A stretch of DNA of 64,000 nt. Source: an uncultured Duodenibacillus sp. GTDB lineage: Bacteria > Pseudomonadota > Gammaproteobacteria > Burkholderiales > Burkholderiaceae_F. How positions within the stretch are numbered: position 1 is the first letter of the stretch; every line of letters starts with the position of its first letter. Made by a program: the position numbers and the translations under genes. The stretch lies in the NCBI GenBank assembly GCA_944388865.1, contig CALXKM010000024.1, positions 1 to 64,000 of the forward strand, read 5' to 3'. This document shows positions 17,352 to 28,057 of the stretch, one piece after another. Under the pieces are notes generated by a model. The model was not told the origin of the DNA. It ran no database searches and saw only the letters and a list, made by a program, of their open reading frames with translations.

Positions 17352-17437
17352 AAAAAGCAATTCCTTATTTGTGTTTGCTCTGCACCCGCCTTTATTTAGC
17401 CAAAAGAGCCAGCGCAGGCAGGTGCGGTCAGACTACT

Positions 17438-18742
17438 TTACTGCTCGTCCTTAAGACGGAACCGCGCGCTTTGCGCGTGAGCAGGCAAATGTTCGCCCAT
17501 AGCCAGACAAGCGGCCACGCGGCCGAGGTGCTGCACGCCGGCCTCCGACACATGGATCATGCTCGTGCGCTTTTGGAAATCGTACACGCCCAAAGGAGAG
17601 GAAAAACGCGCCGTGCGGCTCGTCGGCAGCACGTGGTTGGGGCCTGCGCAGTAGTCGCCGAGCGCCTCCGAAGAGAAGCGCCCGAGGAAAATGGCGCCTG
17701 CGTGGTGGATAAGCTCAGCCCACTTTTCAGGCTCATCGGTGCTCATCTCCAAGTGTTCGGGGGCAATCGTATCGGCAATCCGGCAGGCCTCCTGCAGATC
17801 GCGCGTCACGATGATCGCACCGCGGTTGGCCAGAGACTTGCGAATGATTTCCTGTCTGGGCATCGTTTCAATGAGCTTGTCCATTGAGGCTTCAACAGCA
17901 TCGGCAAAGGCTGCGTCCGGCGTCAGCAGCACAGCCTGCGCGAGCTCATCGTGCTCGGCCTGACTGAAAAGATCCATGGCAATCCAGTCAGGATTTGTCT
18001 TGCCGTCGCAGATCACGAGAATTTCAGAGGGACCAGCAATCATGTCAATGCCCACGCGCCCAAACACATAGCGCTTGGCGGCAGCCACATAGGCGTTGCC
18101 GGGGCCGACAATCTTGTCAACAGGCTCTATGGTCTGCGTTCCGTATGCAAGAGCAGCTACAGCCTGCGCGCCGCCGATAGCAAAGGCACGCGTCACACCG
18201 GCAAGACTTGCCGCGGCCAGCACCAGCTGATTGCGTTCACCGCCCGGCGTAGGCACCACCATTTCGATGCGCTTGACGCCGGCCACGAGCGCAGGCATAG
18301 CGTTCATCAAAACCGAGCTGGGATACGCAGCCTTGCCGCCGGGAACATACAGTCCCACGGAATCGACTGCGGTCACGCGCTGGCCGAGCACGCTGCCCAT
18401 CGAATCGGTCATCGAGAAGCTCTCGCCCAATTCCTTTTCGTGGAACTCGCGAATGCGGCGGGCCGCCTCTTCGAGCGCCGTACGCTGCTCCTGCGGAAGT
18501 CCCTCGAGAGCGGCCCTCATTTCCTCGGCCGTGATCATCAGCTCCGAGAGATTTTTTGCGGGCAGTCTGTCAAAGCGTTCTGTGTACTCAAGCACAGCAG
18601 CATCGCCGCGCTTTCTAACATCTTCCACAATGGCTTCGGCACGACGCGTGATCTCAGGATCCACGCTGGCGTCGACTGCCACCAAGGCGCTGAACTTTTC
18701 TTGAAAATCTGCATCTGCAGACGACAAACGACGAAGCTGCAT
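17438..18742 (-). CDS. hisD: Histidinol dehydrogenase
   Basis: Last two oxidations of histidine synthesis, NAD-dependent Zn enzyme of 434 residues. Catalytic Glu-His in APEHLEM, Zn-site residues in SQAEHDEL, a conserved stretch [14 protein letters not shown] and GEHLPAH near the end. Length typical. Confidence 0.98.
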   Translation of the reverse strand: MQLRRLSSADADFQEKFSALVAVDASVDPEITRRAEAIVEDVRKRGDAAVLEYTERFDRLPAKNLSELMITAEEMRAALEGLPQEQRTALEEAARRIREFHEKELGESFSMTDSMGSVLGQRVTAVDSVGLYVPGGKAAYPSSVLMNAMPALVAGVKRIEMVVPTPGGERNQLVLAAASLAGVTRAFAIGGAQAVAALAYGTQTIEPVDKIVGPGNAYVAAAKRYVFGRVGIDMIAGPSEILVICDGKTNPDWIAMDLFSQAEHDELAQAVLLTPDAAFADAVEASMDKLIETMPRQEIIRKSLANRGAIIVTRDLQEACRIADTIAPEHLEMSTDEPEKWAELIHHAGAIFLGRFSSEALGDYCAGPNHVLPTSRTARFSSPLGVYDFQKRTSMIHVSEAGVQHLGRVAACLAMGEHLPAHAQSARFRLKDEQ

Positions 18743-18803
18743 AGTTTTTTTCCCTTATCCCTAAAAAAACAATTTCAAAATTTTGTTTGCTGCATTATCG
18801 CTC

Positions 18804-19460
18804 CTAGGCACTTGCGCGTGCCTTTTCCTCAACGGCTTCGCGAATTTTTTCGATAATGGGCATCAGTTCGGCGCGCTTGAGCTTCATGGCTCCCTGATTG
18901 ACGATCAGGCGGCTTGAAATCGGCGCAATCGTCTTGATCTCGACCATATTGTTGGCGCGCAGCGTCGCCCCTGTCGAGACAAGATCAACAATTGCATCGG
19001 CAAGACCAGCAATCGGCGCAAGCTCCATTGAGCCGTAAAGCTTGATGAGATCAACGTGAACGCCCGCGCGGCCAAAATAATCGCGCGACCACTTAAGATA
19101 CTTGGTCGCAATGCGCAAGCGAGAACCTCTTCTAACATTGGCCTCCCAGTCGAAATCCTTGGGAGCGGCCACGCACATGCGGCAGCGCGCAATCTGCAGG
19201 TCGATGGGCACGTACAGGCCGTTTCCGCCGTGTTCGTAGAGCGTATCCCAGCCGCACACCCCCATGTCGGCAGCGCCGTACTGCACATAAGTGGGCACAT
19301 CGGTTGCACGCAGCACCACAATGCGCAGATCCTCTCGATTTGTTGCAATCATGAGCTTTCTGGAATGCTCAGGATCTTCTGCGGGCACAATGCCCGCCGC
19401 AGCCAGAAACGGCAGCAGTTCCGTGAAGATTCGCCCTTTGGATAAAGCCAGCGTGATCAT
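18804..19460 (-). CDS. hisG: ATP phosphoribosyltransferase, short form
   Basis: First committed step of histidine synthesis. 218 residues, the short HisG(S) lacking the C-terminal regulatory domain, so it needs HisZ for activity and histidine feedback. hisZ is not in the window (in betaproteobacteria it is usually elsewhere). Conserved ALSKGRI near the start, [13 protein letters not shown] and [17 protein letters not shown] in the PRPP-binding part. First his gene, 47 bases after murA. Confidence 0.97.
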   Translation of the reverse strand: MITLALSKGRIFTELLPFLAAAGIVPAEDPEHSRKLMIATNREDLRIVVLRATDVPTYVQYGAADMGVCGWDTLYEHGGNGLYVPIDLQIARCRMCVAAPKDFDWEANVRRGSRLRIATKYLKWSRDYFGRAGVHVDLIKLYGSMELAPIAGLADAIVDLVSTGATLRANNMVEIKTIAPISSRLIVNQGAMKLKRAELMPIIEKIREAVEEKARASA

Positions 19461-19507
19461 TCATTGCTCCCTGTAGCGATCATTGGCTCAACAAACCAGC
19501 CTCTTGC

Positions 19508-20785
<1,278 letters not shown>

Positions 20786-20927
20786 TCAGTCTTTTTGTTG
20801 TCACGTGCTCAACGAGCACAATCATCGCAATGCATCGCGGGCTTTCAAGCCGGCAGCGGCTTATTGTATCCCATTGACAAGACCTCTCGCCTTGGCCTTG
20901 CGGATCTGCAATCACATAAAACGCGCT

Positions 20928-21758
20928 CTAGCACCCTCTCGTCGCCTGCCAAAGCCGCACAAAATGGTGAATAGGCCCATGACCGCTTCCCACATCAAGC
21001 GCAGAACTCGCAGCGATTGCCTCAGAAATGTATTCTTTGGCCATTTTTGCAGCCAGCTCAAGGTTGTCGGTCTTTGCCAGACATGCTGCGAGGGCCGATG
21101 ACAGAGAGCAGCCCGTGCCGTGCGTATTTTTTGTCTGCACGCGAGGCGAATCGAATTCGACGAACGTCTTTCCGTCATAGAGCACATCGCAAGCGTTTTT
21201 CCCATCAAGGTGCCCGCCTTTGAGATAGACAGCGCTTCGTCCCTCGCATAACGCGAAAAGTTCGGCAGCTGCTTGCTTCATTTCTGCGGCTGCGATGTCT
21301 TTTTTGCCCAGCAGCACGGCTGCTTCCGGAAGATTGGGCGTAATGAGATCGGCCAACGGCAACAGATGTTCTCTAAAGAAATCCACCGATTCATCGGGCA
21401 TGAGCCTATCGCCGCTTTTGGCTACCATCACGGTATCGAGCACCACCCAGCGGGGCCGGTGTCGGCAAAGACTCTCGGCCACCGTCTGCATGATGTCCGT
21501 GGCCCCAAGCATACCGATTTTGACGGCGTCAATTCGCACGTCTTCAAAAAGCGTCTCGAGCTGCTGGGCGACGAACTGCGCCGGCACGGGCAAGACCCCC
21601 GAAACGGTGCGCGTATTTTGCGCCGTCAACGCAGCAATGACGGCGCAGGCATAGGTCCCCAAGGCAGACATCACCTTGACGTCGGCCAAAACGCCCGCAC
21701 CGCCCGACGGATCGACGCCAGCAATCGTCAGGACATTTTTGATCGTGCTTTTTCCCAT
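20928..21758 (-). CDS. thiD: Hydroxymethylpyrimidine/phosphomethylpyrimidine kinase
   Basis: Two successive phosphorylations of HMP for thiamine synthesis. 276-residue ribokinase-fold enzyme: TIAGVDPSGGAGVLADVK at the start, VKIGMLG, and the anion-hole motif NTHGTGCSLSSALAA with catalytic Asp context. Overlaps the end of waaA by 31 bases, so it is read through from the waa genes. No other thi genes are nearby. Confidence 0.94.
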   Translation of the reverse strand: MGKSTIKNVLTIAGVDPSGGAGVLADVKVMSALGTYACAVIAALTAQNTRTVSGVLPVPAQFVAQQLETLFEDVRIDAVKIGMLGATDIMQTVAESLCRHRPRWVVLDTVMVAKSGDRLMPDESVDFFREHLLPLADLITPNLPEAAVLLGKKDIAAAEMKQAAAELFALCEGRSAVYLKGGHLDGKNACDVLYDGKTFVEFDSPRVQTKNTHGTGCSLSSALAACLAKTDNLELAAKMAKEYISEAIAASSALDVGSGHGPIHHFVRLWQATRGC

Positions 21759-23020
21759 ATTTCACCTATAAAGCGCATCTGCCGCGCGCTTGCTCCCGTG
21801 TAGCTGTGCGCAAATTCCAAAGCTCGACGGCTGCGCTCAGGCAAACAGCCGTCGTGCAGCCAGCCGACGGCCGTGCGCCAGGCATCGGCCGCATTTCTCA
21901 CCCTTTCGGCTGCTCCCATTTCCACGGCATCGTCCACGGCCTTAGCAAAGTTAAAGCTTGATGGGCCAACCAAAATGGGGGCACCTGCCGCAGCGGGCTC
22001 AATTAAATTCTGCGAACCGTAATTGCCGAAGCTGCCGCCCATGATGCATACATCGGCAAGCGCGCAGTAAAAACTCATCTCGCCCATTGTGTCGCCGTAG
22101 AGAATGACCGGTCCGTCAATTCGGGACGCGTCGGCAAAATCCTCGCCCTTGCTGCGGCACAGCACAGGCAACCCCGTACTTTTTAACAATCCGAACACTT
22201 CCTCAAATCGCTGAGGATGCCGCGGCACCACAAGCACGGCCGCCTTTTCGACCGTCTTCGAAAGGGGCTCGACAAACATCTCTTCTTCGCCGTCACGAGT
22301 GCTGGCAACAAGAATGATCGGCCGGGCGATGAGCTTGCGCAATTCAAGCGCCGCCTTGCTTTGCAGTGGATCGGCCTTGACGTCGAACTTCACGGACCCG
22401 CATACGTGCACAGTGCGCGCTCCGAGTTCTTTGAGACGCACGGCATCGGCTTCGCTTTGCGCAAGCACGGCCTCAAACCCGCCAAAGGCTGGCTTCATGA
22501 CCGAGCCAAAACGCCTGGCCTGTCTGGCGCTTTTTTCCGATTCACGGGCATTAGCAAGCACCAGAGGAATGCCTCTGATGCTGGCCTGCGCCACCATATT
22601 GGGCCAAACTTCAGTCTCCATCACGACGCCCATCAAAGGGCGAGTCTGATCAAAAAACTTGCCCATGAGCTCAGCCGTATCGTAGGGCAAATAACACTGA
22701 ACAACGCGCCCGGGATAGGCCGCGGCGATCTTTTCTCCTGCTTCTCTTCCTGTGGGCGTCATGCATGTAAGCAGCAGTTCGGCCTCGTCATAACCCTCAA
22801 AAAAAGCATCAATCAAGGCGCGCGCCGCATTCGTCTCGCCCAAACTCACTGCGTGCAGCCAAAGCCGCGGTCGTTTAGGAGCCGGATAGTCGATCTCGCC
22901 GAAGCGCTCATCCCAGTGCTCAAGGTAAGCGGGCTGCTTTCTGGCTCTCTTTTTGAGATAAATCCGCGCCAGCGGCAGCGCCATTTTCGTCAGCGCTCGA
23001 TAAAAAATAGGAGTCGTCAT
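21728..23020 (-). CDS. waaA: 3-deoxy-D-manno-octulosonic acid transferase (KdtA)
   Basis: Adds Kdo to lipid A precursor at the inner membrane. 430 residues: N-terminal membrane anchor, catalytic Glu in AVSLGETNAAR, GT-B C-terminal domain with GGSFGNYGSQNLIEPAAAG for nucleotide-sugar binding. The ATG at 23020 overlaps the waaC stop as ATGA; the upstream in-frame ATG at 23035 lies inside waaC and is less likely. Confidence 0.95.
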   Translation of the reverse strand: MTTPIFYRALTKMALPLARIYLKKRARKQPAYLEHWDERFGEIDYPAPKRPRLWLHAVSLGETNAARALIDAFFEGYDEAELLLTCMTPTGREAGEKIAAAYPGRVVQCYLPYDTAELMGKFFDQTRPLMGVVMETEVWPNMVAQASIRGIPLVLANARESEKSARQARRFGSVMKPAFGGFEAVLAQSEADAVRLKELGARTVHVCGSVKFDVKADPLQSKAALELRKLIARPIILVASTRDGEEEMFVEPLSKTVEKAAVLVVPRHPQRFEEVFGLLKSTGLPVLCRSKGEDFADASRIDGPVILYGDTMGEMSFYCALADVCIMGGSFGNYGSQNLIEPAAAGAPILVGPSSFNFAKAVDDAVEMGAAERVRNAADAWRTAVGWLHDGCLPERSRRALEFAHSYTGASARQMRFIGEIWEKARSKMS

Positions 23021-23997
23021 TGCTCTGAACTCCATTGGGAATTCATGACCGCATGCAGCGCACCCAGAACTTCAACCGCATCGGGCACCACTCCCTTGTC
23101 GCCCACAGTAGCGCAGGCCTTTTCGGAAACAAGCGAAAAAAGCTCGGCGCTCGTGCCCACGATAATGCCCACCGAAGGCACGCCCAGAGCAGCCCCAAGA
23201 TGGGTCAATCCCGTATCAACCCCTGCCAGGCAGCAGGCTCCGGCAATGGTCTGCGCAAGCGCCTTGAGACTTGAGCGCGGCATGATCACGGCATTCTCAA
23301 CGCCGCAGGCTATTTCTTCGACGCGCCTGCGCTCATCGTCATTGCCCCAAAAGAGAACGCTTTGCAGTCCTTCTTTTCTGAGCTCGCGAACCACATCAAT
23401 CCAGCGCGACTGCGGCCAGAGCTTTTCTGCGCGACTGGTGTTGACGGCAAGCGCCGCGTAGGGGCCGGAAACGCCAGCCGGCGGCGTGGGCTTCACTTTC
23501 AAGCCATAACGGGGATTCTCTGGATCAATGTCATATCCCAGCACGCGTGAGACCATCGTGCGATAGCGCCGCACGGGCCGCAAGCTTTCGGCAACCGGCA
23601 GAGTGTGCGTATAAAAACGGCTGGCAAGCGGCTCGCGAATCGTGTCTTTGGAATAGCCCCAACTCTCTGCACCCGAGAGTCTTGCCACCAAAGCCGAACG
23701 CATCAGTCCCTGGATGTCGATGACGCAATCATATTTTTCGTGCCGCAACAGGCGCTTGAGATCAGAAAATTCCGATCTGGTTTGGCGCGCAAGCGGGTGC
23801 TTGCGCCAGCGTCGAAAAGCCGTCAGGATCTTTCTGTCGACAAAGGGACTAAGGTCCGGAATGTCCGCAAAGCTCTCTTCGACCACCCAATGCACTTCAG
23901 CATCGGGCTGCGCTTGCTTGATGTCGAAGGCAACGGGCAGCGCGTGAATGACATCGCCCATGGACGAGGACTTGATGATGAGGATTTTGCGGCTCAT
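23017..23997 (-). CDS. waaC: Lipopolysaccharide heptosyltransferase I
   Basis: Adds the first heptose to Kdo in the LPS inner core. 326 residues, GT9 family: start ILIIKSSSMGDVIHALPVA, second domain with NTSRAEKLWP and GVDTGLTHLGAALGVPSVGI. Operon with waaA, co-oriented behind pgi. Its donor pathway genes hldA, hldD and gmhB are at 37.3-39.9 kb. Confidence 0.95.
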   Translation of the reverse strand: MSRKILIIKSSSMGDVIHALPVAFDIKQAQPDAEVHWVVEESFADIPDLSPFVDRKILTAFRRWRKHPLARQTRSEFSDLKRLLRHEKYDCVIDIQGLMRSALVARLSGAESWGYSKDTIREPLASRFYTHTLPVAESLRPVRRYRTMVSRVLGYDIDPENPRYGLKVKPTPPAGVSGPYAALAVNTSRAEKLWPQSRWIDVVRELRKEGLQSVLFWGNDDERRRVEEIACGVENAVIMPRSSLKALAQTIAGACCLAGVDTGLTHLGAALGVPSVGIIVGTSAELFSLVSEKACATVGDKGVVPDAVEVLGALHAVMNSQWSSEQ

Positions 23998-24005
23998 AAA
24001 CTTTT

Positions 24006-25415
24006 TTATTTGAATTCGACGCTGCTTTCGGCCTTTCGTGAGAGCTTTTTGCCGAACTCAACGCCAGGCTGATCAAAGGGGTTGATGCCGTAGAGCGTGC
24101 CGAGCATCGTAGTCTTGTGCTCGTAGAGTGCCATCAATGCGCCCAAGCGCGCCGCATCGAGCTCATCGATGCTCACCGTCGTGACAGCATTAAACCAACA
24201 GCCGCCATCTCGCGTCACGAGCGCCTCGGCCTGCGCCTTGGCATTGGCAATCAGCACCCGATGCAGCTCAGCATGGCGGTGTCCAGGTTTTTCGCACCAC
24301 AAAAGATCTATCGAGCTGTTTGCCGTCCCCTCTCTGAGCCACTGATAAAACGAGTGCTGAGACTCGTTGCCGTGTCCGCCCCAGATGCCCTGCCCTGTAC
24401 GCTCGCACGTCTGCTCGCCCTGCGTGGCCGTATTCTTGCCAAGGCTTTCCATCTCAAGCTGCTGAAGCCACGAGACCAGCACGCGCAGCCGTTCGTCGTA
24501 GGGCAAGATGCAGTGCTGCGCAACGCCGAGCTTGACAGAATTCCAGTAGCTCACAAGCGCCATCAAAAGCGGGAGATTTTCTTCTTCGCTCGCGGACTCC
24601 ACGTGCATGTCCATGGCGTGCGCCCCGGCGAGCAGTGACAGAAACGCGTCCGAGCCCAGAGCAATCGCATCGGCCAAGCCAATAGCCGACCACACTGAAA
24701 AACGGCCCCCGACCCACTCCCAGATCGGGAACCAATTTTCTGCCGGCAGATTCATTTCCTCGGCTGCTTTCGGATTGGCCGACACGACGATCATATGACG
24801 CGACCGATCTGCTCCCGTAATGCCGCTCTCAAGAAGCCACTGATCGACTGCTGCGGCGTTGACGGCCGTCTCGCGCGTCTTGAAGCTCTTGGACGAGACG
24901 ATGACAAGCGTCTTGAAGGGATTGAGCTGACCGACGATGCGGTCAAAGCTCACGCCGTCGGCTGCACTCAGAAAGTGCAGCCGCACCGGGGGCTGCGTTG
25001 AACGCAGCGCGTGGTACACCGTACGCGGCCCCATTTCCGAGCCGCCGATGCCGATGTTGATCACATCGGTTATTTTGTCGCCGCGGCAACCGCTGTAGCG
25101 GCCACTGCGAACCATGTCGGCAAAAAGACAGATGCGCTCGAGCGCTCGCTCGACGTCGACATGAAAAGGCGCACTAACACGAGGATCGCGAAGCGCCGTA
25201 TGCAAAGCCGCGCGACCTTCGCTTGGATTGACGATTTCTCCTCGACGCATGGCGGCGTTTTGTTCAAGAACGCCTTTTTCACGGGCAAGCGCATAGAGCC
25301 CCTTGAGATCTTCGGCCGTCATGCGCTGCCGTCCGATGTCGATCGTCAGACCGCAAACCGTCCTTTTCGTGTCTGGGGAGTCATCTCGTAAAAAGGGCAT
25401 CGTAGACTCTGTCAT
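24006..25415 (-). CDS. pgi: Glucose-6-phosphate isomerase
   Basis: Interconverts glucose-6-P and fructose-6-P. 469 residues, shorter than the roughly 550 of E. coli Pgi but with all core motifs: NIGIGGSEMGP, VSSKSFKTRETAVNA, GGRFSVWSAIGL, catalytic Glu/His region HGNESQHSFYQWLREGT, and LGTLYGINPFDQPGVE. ATG at 25415 chosen over the long frame to 25499 because the extension is not conserved-looking; an ATG at 25400 is an alternative. No strong ribosome site for either. Confidence 0.95.
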   Translation of the reverse strand: MTESTMPFLRDDSPDTKRTVCGLTIDIGRQRMTAEDLKGLYALAREKGVLEQNAAMRRGEIVNPSEGRAALHTALRDPRVSAPFHVDVERALERICLFADMVRSGRYSGCRGDKITDVINIGIGGSEMGPRTVYHALRSTQPPVRLHFLSAADGVSFDRIVGQLNPFKTLVIVSSKSFKTRETAVNAAAVDQWLLESGITGADRSRHMIVVSANPKAAEEMNLPAENWFPIWEWVGGRFSVWSAIGLADAIALGSDAFLSLLAGAHAMDMHVESASEEENLPLLMALVSYWNSVKLGVAQHCILPYDERLRVLVSWLQQLEMESLGKNTATQGEQTCERTGQGIWGGHGNESQHSFYQWLREGTANSSIDLLWCEKPGHRHAELHRVLIANAKAQAEALVTRDGGCWFNAVTTVSIDELDAARLGALMALYEHKTTMLGTLYGINPFDQPGVEFGKKLSRKAESSVEFK

Positions 25416-25668
25416 TTTTGATACTGCTTTGAAAAAAAAAAGGATTTTTGACTTTTTATGCACGCAGAACCCCTTGCCGCCGCGAGCAAATGCCCGCACC
25501 GGTGCCTGCTTGTGCTAGTGGCTAGTCTAGCCCAAGAGCAATTTCGGTGCTGTTTCGGCGGGCATTGTTCGCTTCGCTGGTGGTTAACACTCATTTCTGC
25601 AAGAATCGGGCCGCCGAAAGCAAACTGTTACAATGGCGCATTTGCGACAACTTCCTTTTCTTTTCCCG

Positions 25669-26841
25669 ATGCCCCGCTGCAGAGCCTACATCGAAAGTCT
25701 CGGCACCATTTCGGCCGCCGGCGTTGGCCTCAAGCAGCTGCGCCGCAGCCTGTTTGCTCCGAGCAGAAATTATTTACAAATTCGTCGGAATCTTTGCGAA
25801 CGGCCCGTACCCGTTGGCGCCGTCAACGATGCCTGGCTCGGTGCTGCGCACCTGCCGCGCACAGCGCGCCTCATTGATGCCTGCCTTTTGCAGATGCCCG
25901 ATTTGGCCCGACGCATTGCACAAACTGGCGCGCACCGCTGCGCCGTTGTACTGGGCTCCTCCACCTCGGGCATGCCCGAAGTCGAAGCAGCCATGCAAAT
26001 GCGCGCAGATACCGGAAAGCTGCCCGAAGACTTTTGCATTCGCACTCTCAACCTCAACGAGCCCGCAGGCTTCATCGCCGACCGATTCGGCATCCGCGGC
26101 CCGGTCTACACGATCAGCAACGCCTGCGCCTCAGGCGCCATGGCCATTTTGTCGGGCATCGAACTTTTGGAAAGCGGCTTGAGCGATCTGGTCATTGCCG
26201 GAGGCGTTGACAGCTTGTCTCGCTTTACCACCTCAGGTTTTGCCGCGCTCGAGGCGGTAAGCGACGCCCCTTGCGCTCCGTTTAGCCGCGAGCGGCGCGG
26301 CATCAATCTCGGCGAAGGCGGAGCTCTCGTCGTTCTTGTCAGAGAAAAAACAAAAAAAAGCTTCATGGCCGTTGCCGGCGGCTTCGAGACGTGCGATGCG
26401 CACCATATTTCCGCCCCTGATCCTACGGGCAGCGGCGCCCAAAGAGCCATGCTCGGCGCGCTTGCCGATGCGGCGCTAAGCGCTGCAGAGATTGATCTCA
26501 TCAGCGCGCACGGCACAGGCACCGTTCACAACGATCAAATGGAAGCGCTCGCTGCGGGACGCATTTTTGGAAAGAACGTCCCATTGGCCTCCTATAAAAG
26601 GCTCACCGGACATACGCTGGCCGGTGCTGGCGCCCTGCAGGCAGCCATTGCCGCCGCACACCTCACGGAAAATCCGACTGGTCGCCTGGCTGCCAATGCA
26701 TCGAACCATCCGGCCGACCCAGAGCTGCCCGCATGGGTGCTTGAAGAGCCCCGAGAACTGGGCCGTCCCGTCAAAACCGTGCTGGCCAACGCCTTTGCCT
26801 TCGGGGGCTCGAACGCGAGCATCGTTTTCGGCGCATTATGA
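25669..26841 (+). CDS. Beta-ketoacyl-ACP synthase, ApeO-like
   Basis: Condensing enzyme of the polyene locus, 390 residues in the FabF fold. Complete Cys-His-His triad: C153 (SNACASGA), H281 (SAHGTGT), H315 (GHTLAGAGA), plus FAFGGSNAS near the end. In APE systems this KS pairs with the chain-length-factor-like ApeC. Start uncertain: an ATG at 25633 exists, but a -10-like TACAAT overlaps it (25629-25634), so the ATG at 25669, matching the usual N-terminus of the family, is preferred. Neither has a good ribosome site. First gene of the operon, divergent from pgi. Confidence 0.88.
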   Translation: MPRCRAYIESLGTISAAGVGLKQLRRSLFAPSRNYLQIRRNLCERPVPVGAVNDAWLGAAHLPRTARLIDACLLQMPDLARRIAQTGAHRCAVVLGSSTSGMPEVEAAMQMRADTGKLPEDFCIRTLNLNEPAGFIADRFGIRGPVYTISNACASGAMAILSGIELLESGLSDLVIAGGVDSLSRFTTSGFAALEAVSDAPCAPFSRERRGINLGEGGALVVLVREKTKKSFMAVAGGFETCDAHHISAPDPTGSGAQRAMLGALADAALSAAEIDLISAHGTGTVHNDQMEALAAGRIFGKNVPLASYKRLTGHTLAGAGALQAAIAAAHLTENPTGRLAANASNHPADPELPAWVLEEPRELGRPVKTVLANAFAFGGSNASIVFGAL

Positions 26842-27329
26842 CGAGAATCAACATGCAGAGAACCTTTGTCCACAACCCCGGCTACCCGCTGCCGCAGCAG
26901 CTGCTGCCGCACCAATCTCCGATGATGCTCATCTCGGGCATTCTCAAAGCCAACGAGACAGAGCTTTGCGCTTTCGCCAAAATTGGTCAGGAACACAAAC
27001 TTTTTCTCAACGATAAAAAAGAAGCCTCCAACGCTCTTTTGCTTGAACTGATGGCACAGTGCGTCGGCTGCTGGGCTGGGCTGCGTGAACGTGCAATCAC
27101 CGGCGGCAAGCCGCGCATCGGCTTTCTTTTGGGCACACGCAGCTTCACCTGCCGTGCGCAGCCCCTGCTTGAGGGCGAAATCGTCGAATTGAGGAGTCGC
27201 TGTCTGTATTTGGGAGACGATGCTTTGCCAAGCCAATTTGAGTGTCTCTCGCTTATCGACGGCAAAGAAGCCGCACGCGCTACTCTTACTGTTTATCAAC
27301 CCAAAGATCTATCAGCCTTTACAAAATGA
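26838..27329 (+). CDS. 3-hydroxyacyl-ACP dehydratase, ApeP-like
   Basis: 163-residue single hot-dog dehydratase of the FabA/FabZ kind: catalytic His25 in LLPHQSPMMLI and Glu70 in LLLELMAQCVG. It would remove water from 3-hydroxyacyl-ACP to build the conjugated double bonds. Overlaps the ketosynthase by ATGA and the ketoreductase by ATGA. A second dehydratase domain is fused to the ligase further down. Confidence 0.85.
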   Translation: MTRINMQRTFVHNPGYPLPQQLLPHQSPMMLISGILKANETELCAFAKIGQEHKLFLNDKKEASNALLLELMAQCVGCWAGLRERAITGGKPRIGFLLGTRSFTCRAQPLLEGEIVELRSRCLYLGDDALPSQFECLSLIDGKEAARATLTVYQPKDLSAFTK

Positions 27330-28057
27330 CCGAGCGTTTATCCGTACTCATCACCGGAGCATCCCGCGGCATTGGCCGGGCAACGGCTCTCACATTGGCC
27401 CGCGATGGATATGACGTCGTCGTACACGGCTCGCGCCCTTCTCAAGATCTTCAAAATACGTTTGAGGAGGCTTGCGCCTTTGGGGGCAGACCCCGCATGC
27501 TCGCCTTTGACGTGCGTGATCGCCAAACGGCCGCCCAGACGCTGGAAAACGACATTGCTGCGCACGGCGCCTACTATGGCATCGTCGTCAACGCAGGCAT
27601 CACGGCTGACGGCACTTTTGCCGCCATGCCGTCTGAGGACTGGGAGCGCGTCATCGACACCGACCTCAATGGATTCTTCAATGTCGTGCAGCCGATGGTG
27701 ATGCCGATGGTGCGCCGCCGCAAACCTGGACGAATTGTGGTCGTCAGCTCCGTCTCAGGCATCGTGGGCAACCGCGGGCAGGTCAACTATTCGGCGGCCA
27801 AAGCTGGTCTTATCGGAGCGGCCAAAGCGCTTGCCGTTGAATTGGCAAGCCGCGCCATTACGGTCAATGCCGTCGCCCCCGGACTCATTGACACGGGCAT
27901 GGTGACCGAAGAAATCAAGGCGCACGCGCTGCCCGCCATCCCGATGCGCCGCACGGGCACTCCGCAGGAAGTGGCCGCACTGATTGCCTTTTTGATGAAG
28001 CCCGAGGCGGGCTACATCACTCGTCAGGTCATTCAGGTCAACGGAGGTCTGTCATGA
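27326..28057 (+). CDS. 3-ketoacyl-ACP reductase, ApeQ/FabG-like
   Basis: Short-chain dehydrogenase of 243 residues, NADPH-dependent reduction of 3-ketoacyl-ACP. Cofactor loop TGASRGIGRA (10-19), NAG motif (89-91), catalytic S142, Y155, K159 (VNYSAAKAG), and the C-terminal VIQVNGGLS. The ATG at 27326 overlaps the dehydratase stop; an in-frame extension to 27242 would lie wholly inside the previous gene. Confidence 0.92.
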   Translation: MTERLSVLITGASRGIGRATALTLARDGYDVVVHGSRPSQDLQNTFEEACAFGGRPRMLAFDVRDRQTAAQTLENDIAAHGAYYGIVVNAGITADGTFAAMPSEDWERVIDTDLNGFFNVVQPMVMPMVRRRKPGRIVVVSSVSGIVGNRGQVNYSAAKAGLIGAAKALAVELASRAITVNAVAPGLIDTGMVTEEIKAHALPAIPMRRTGTPQEVAALIAFLMKPEAGYITRQVIQVNGGLS

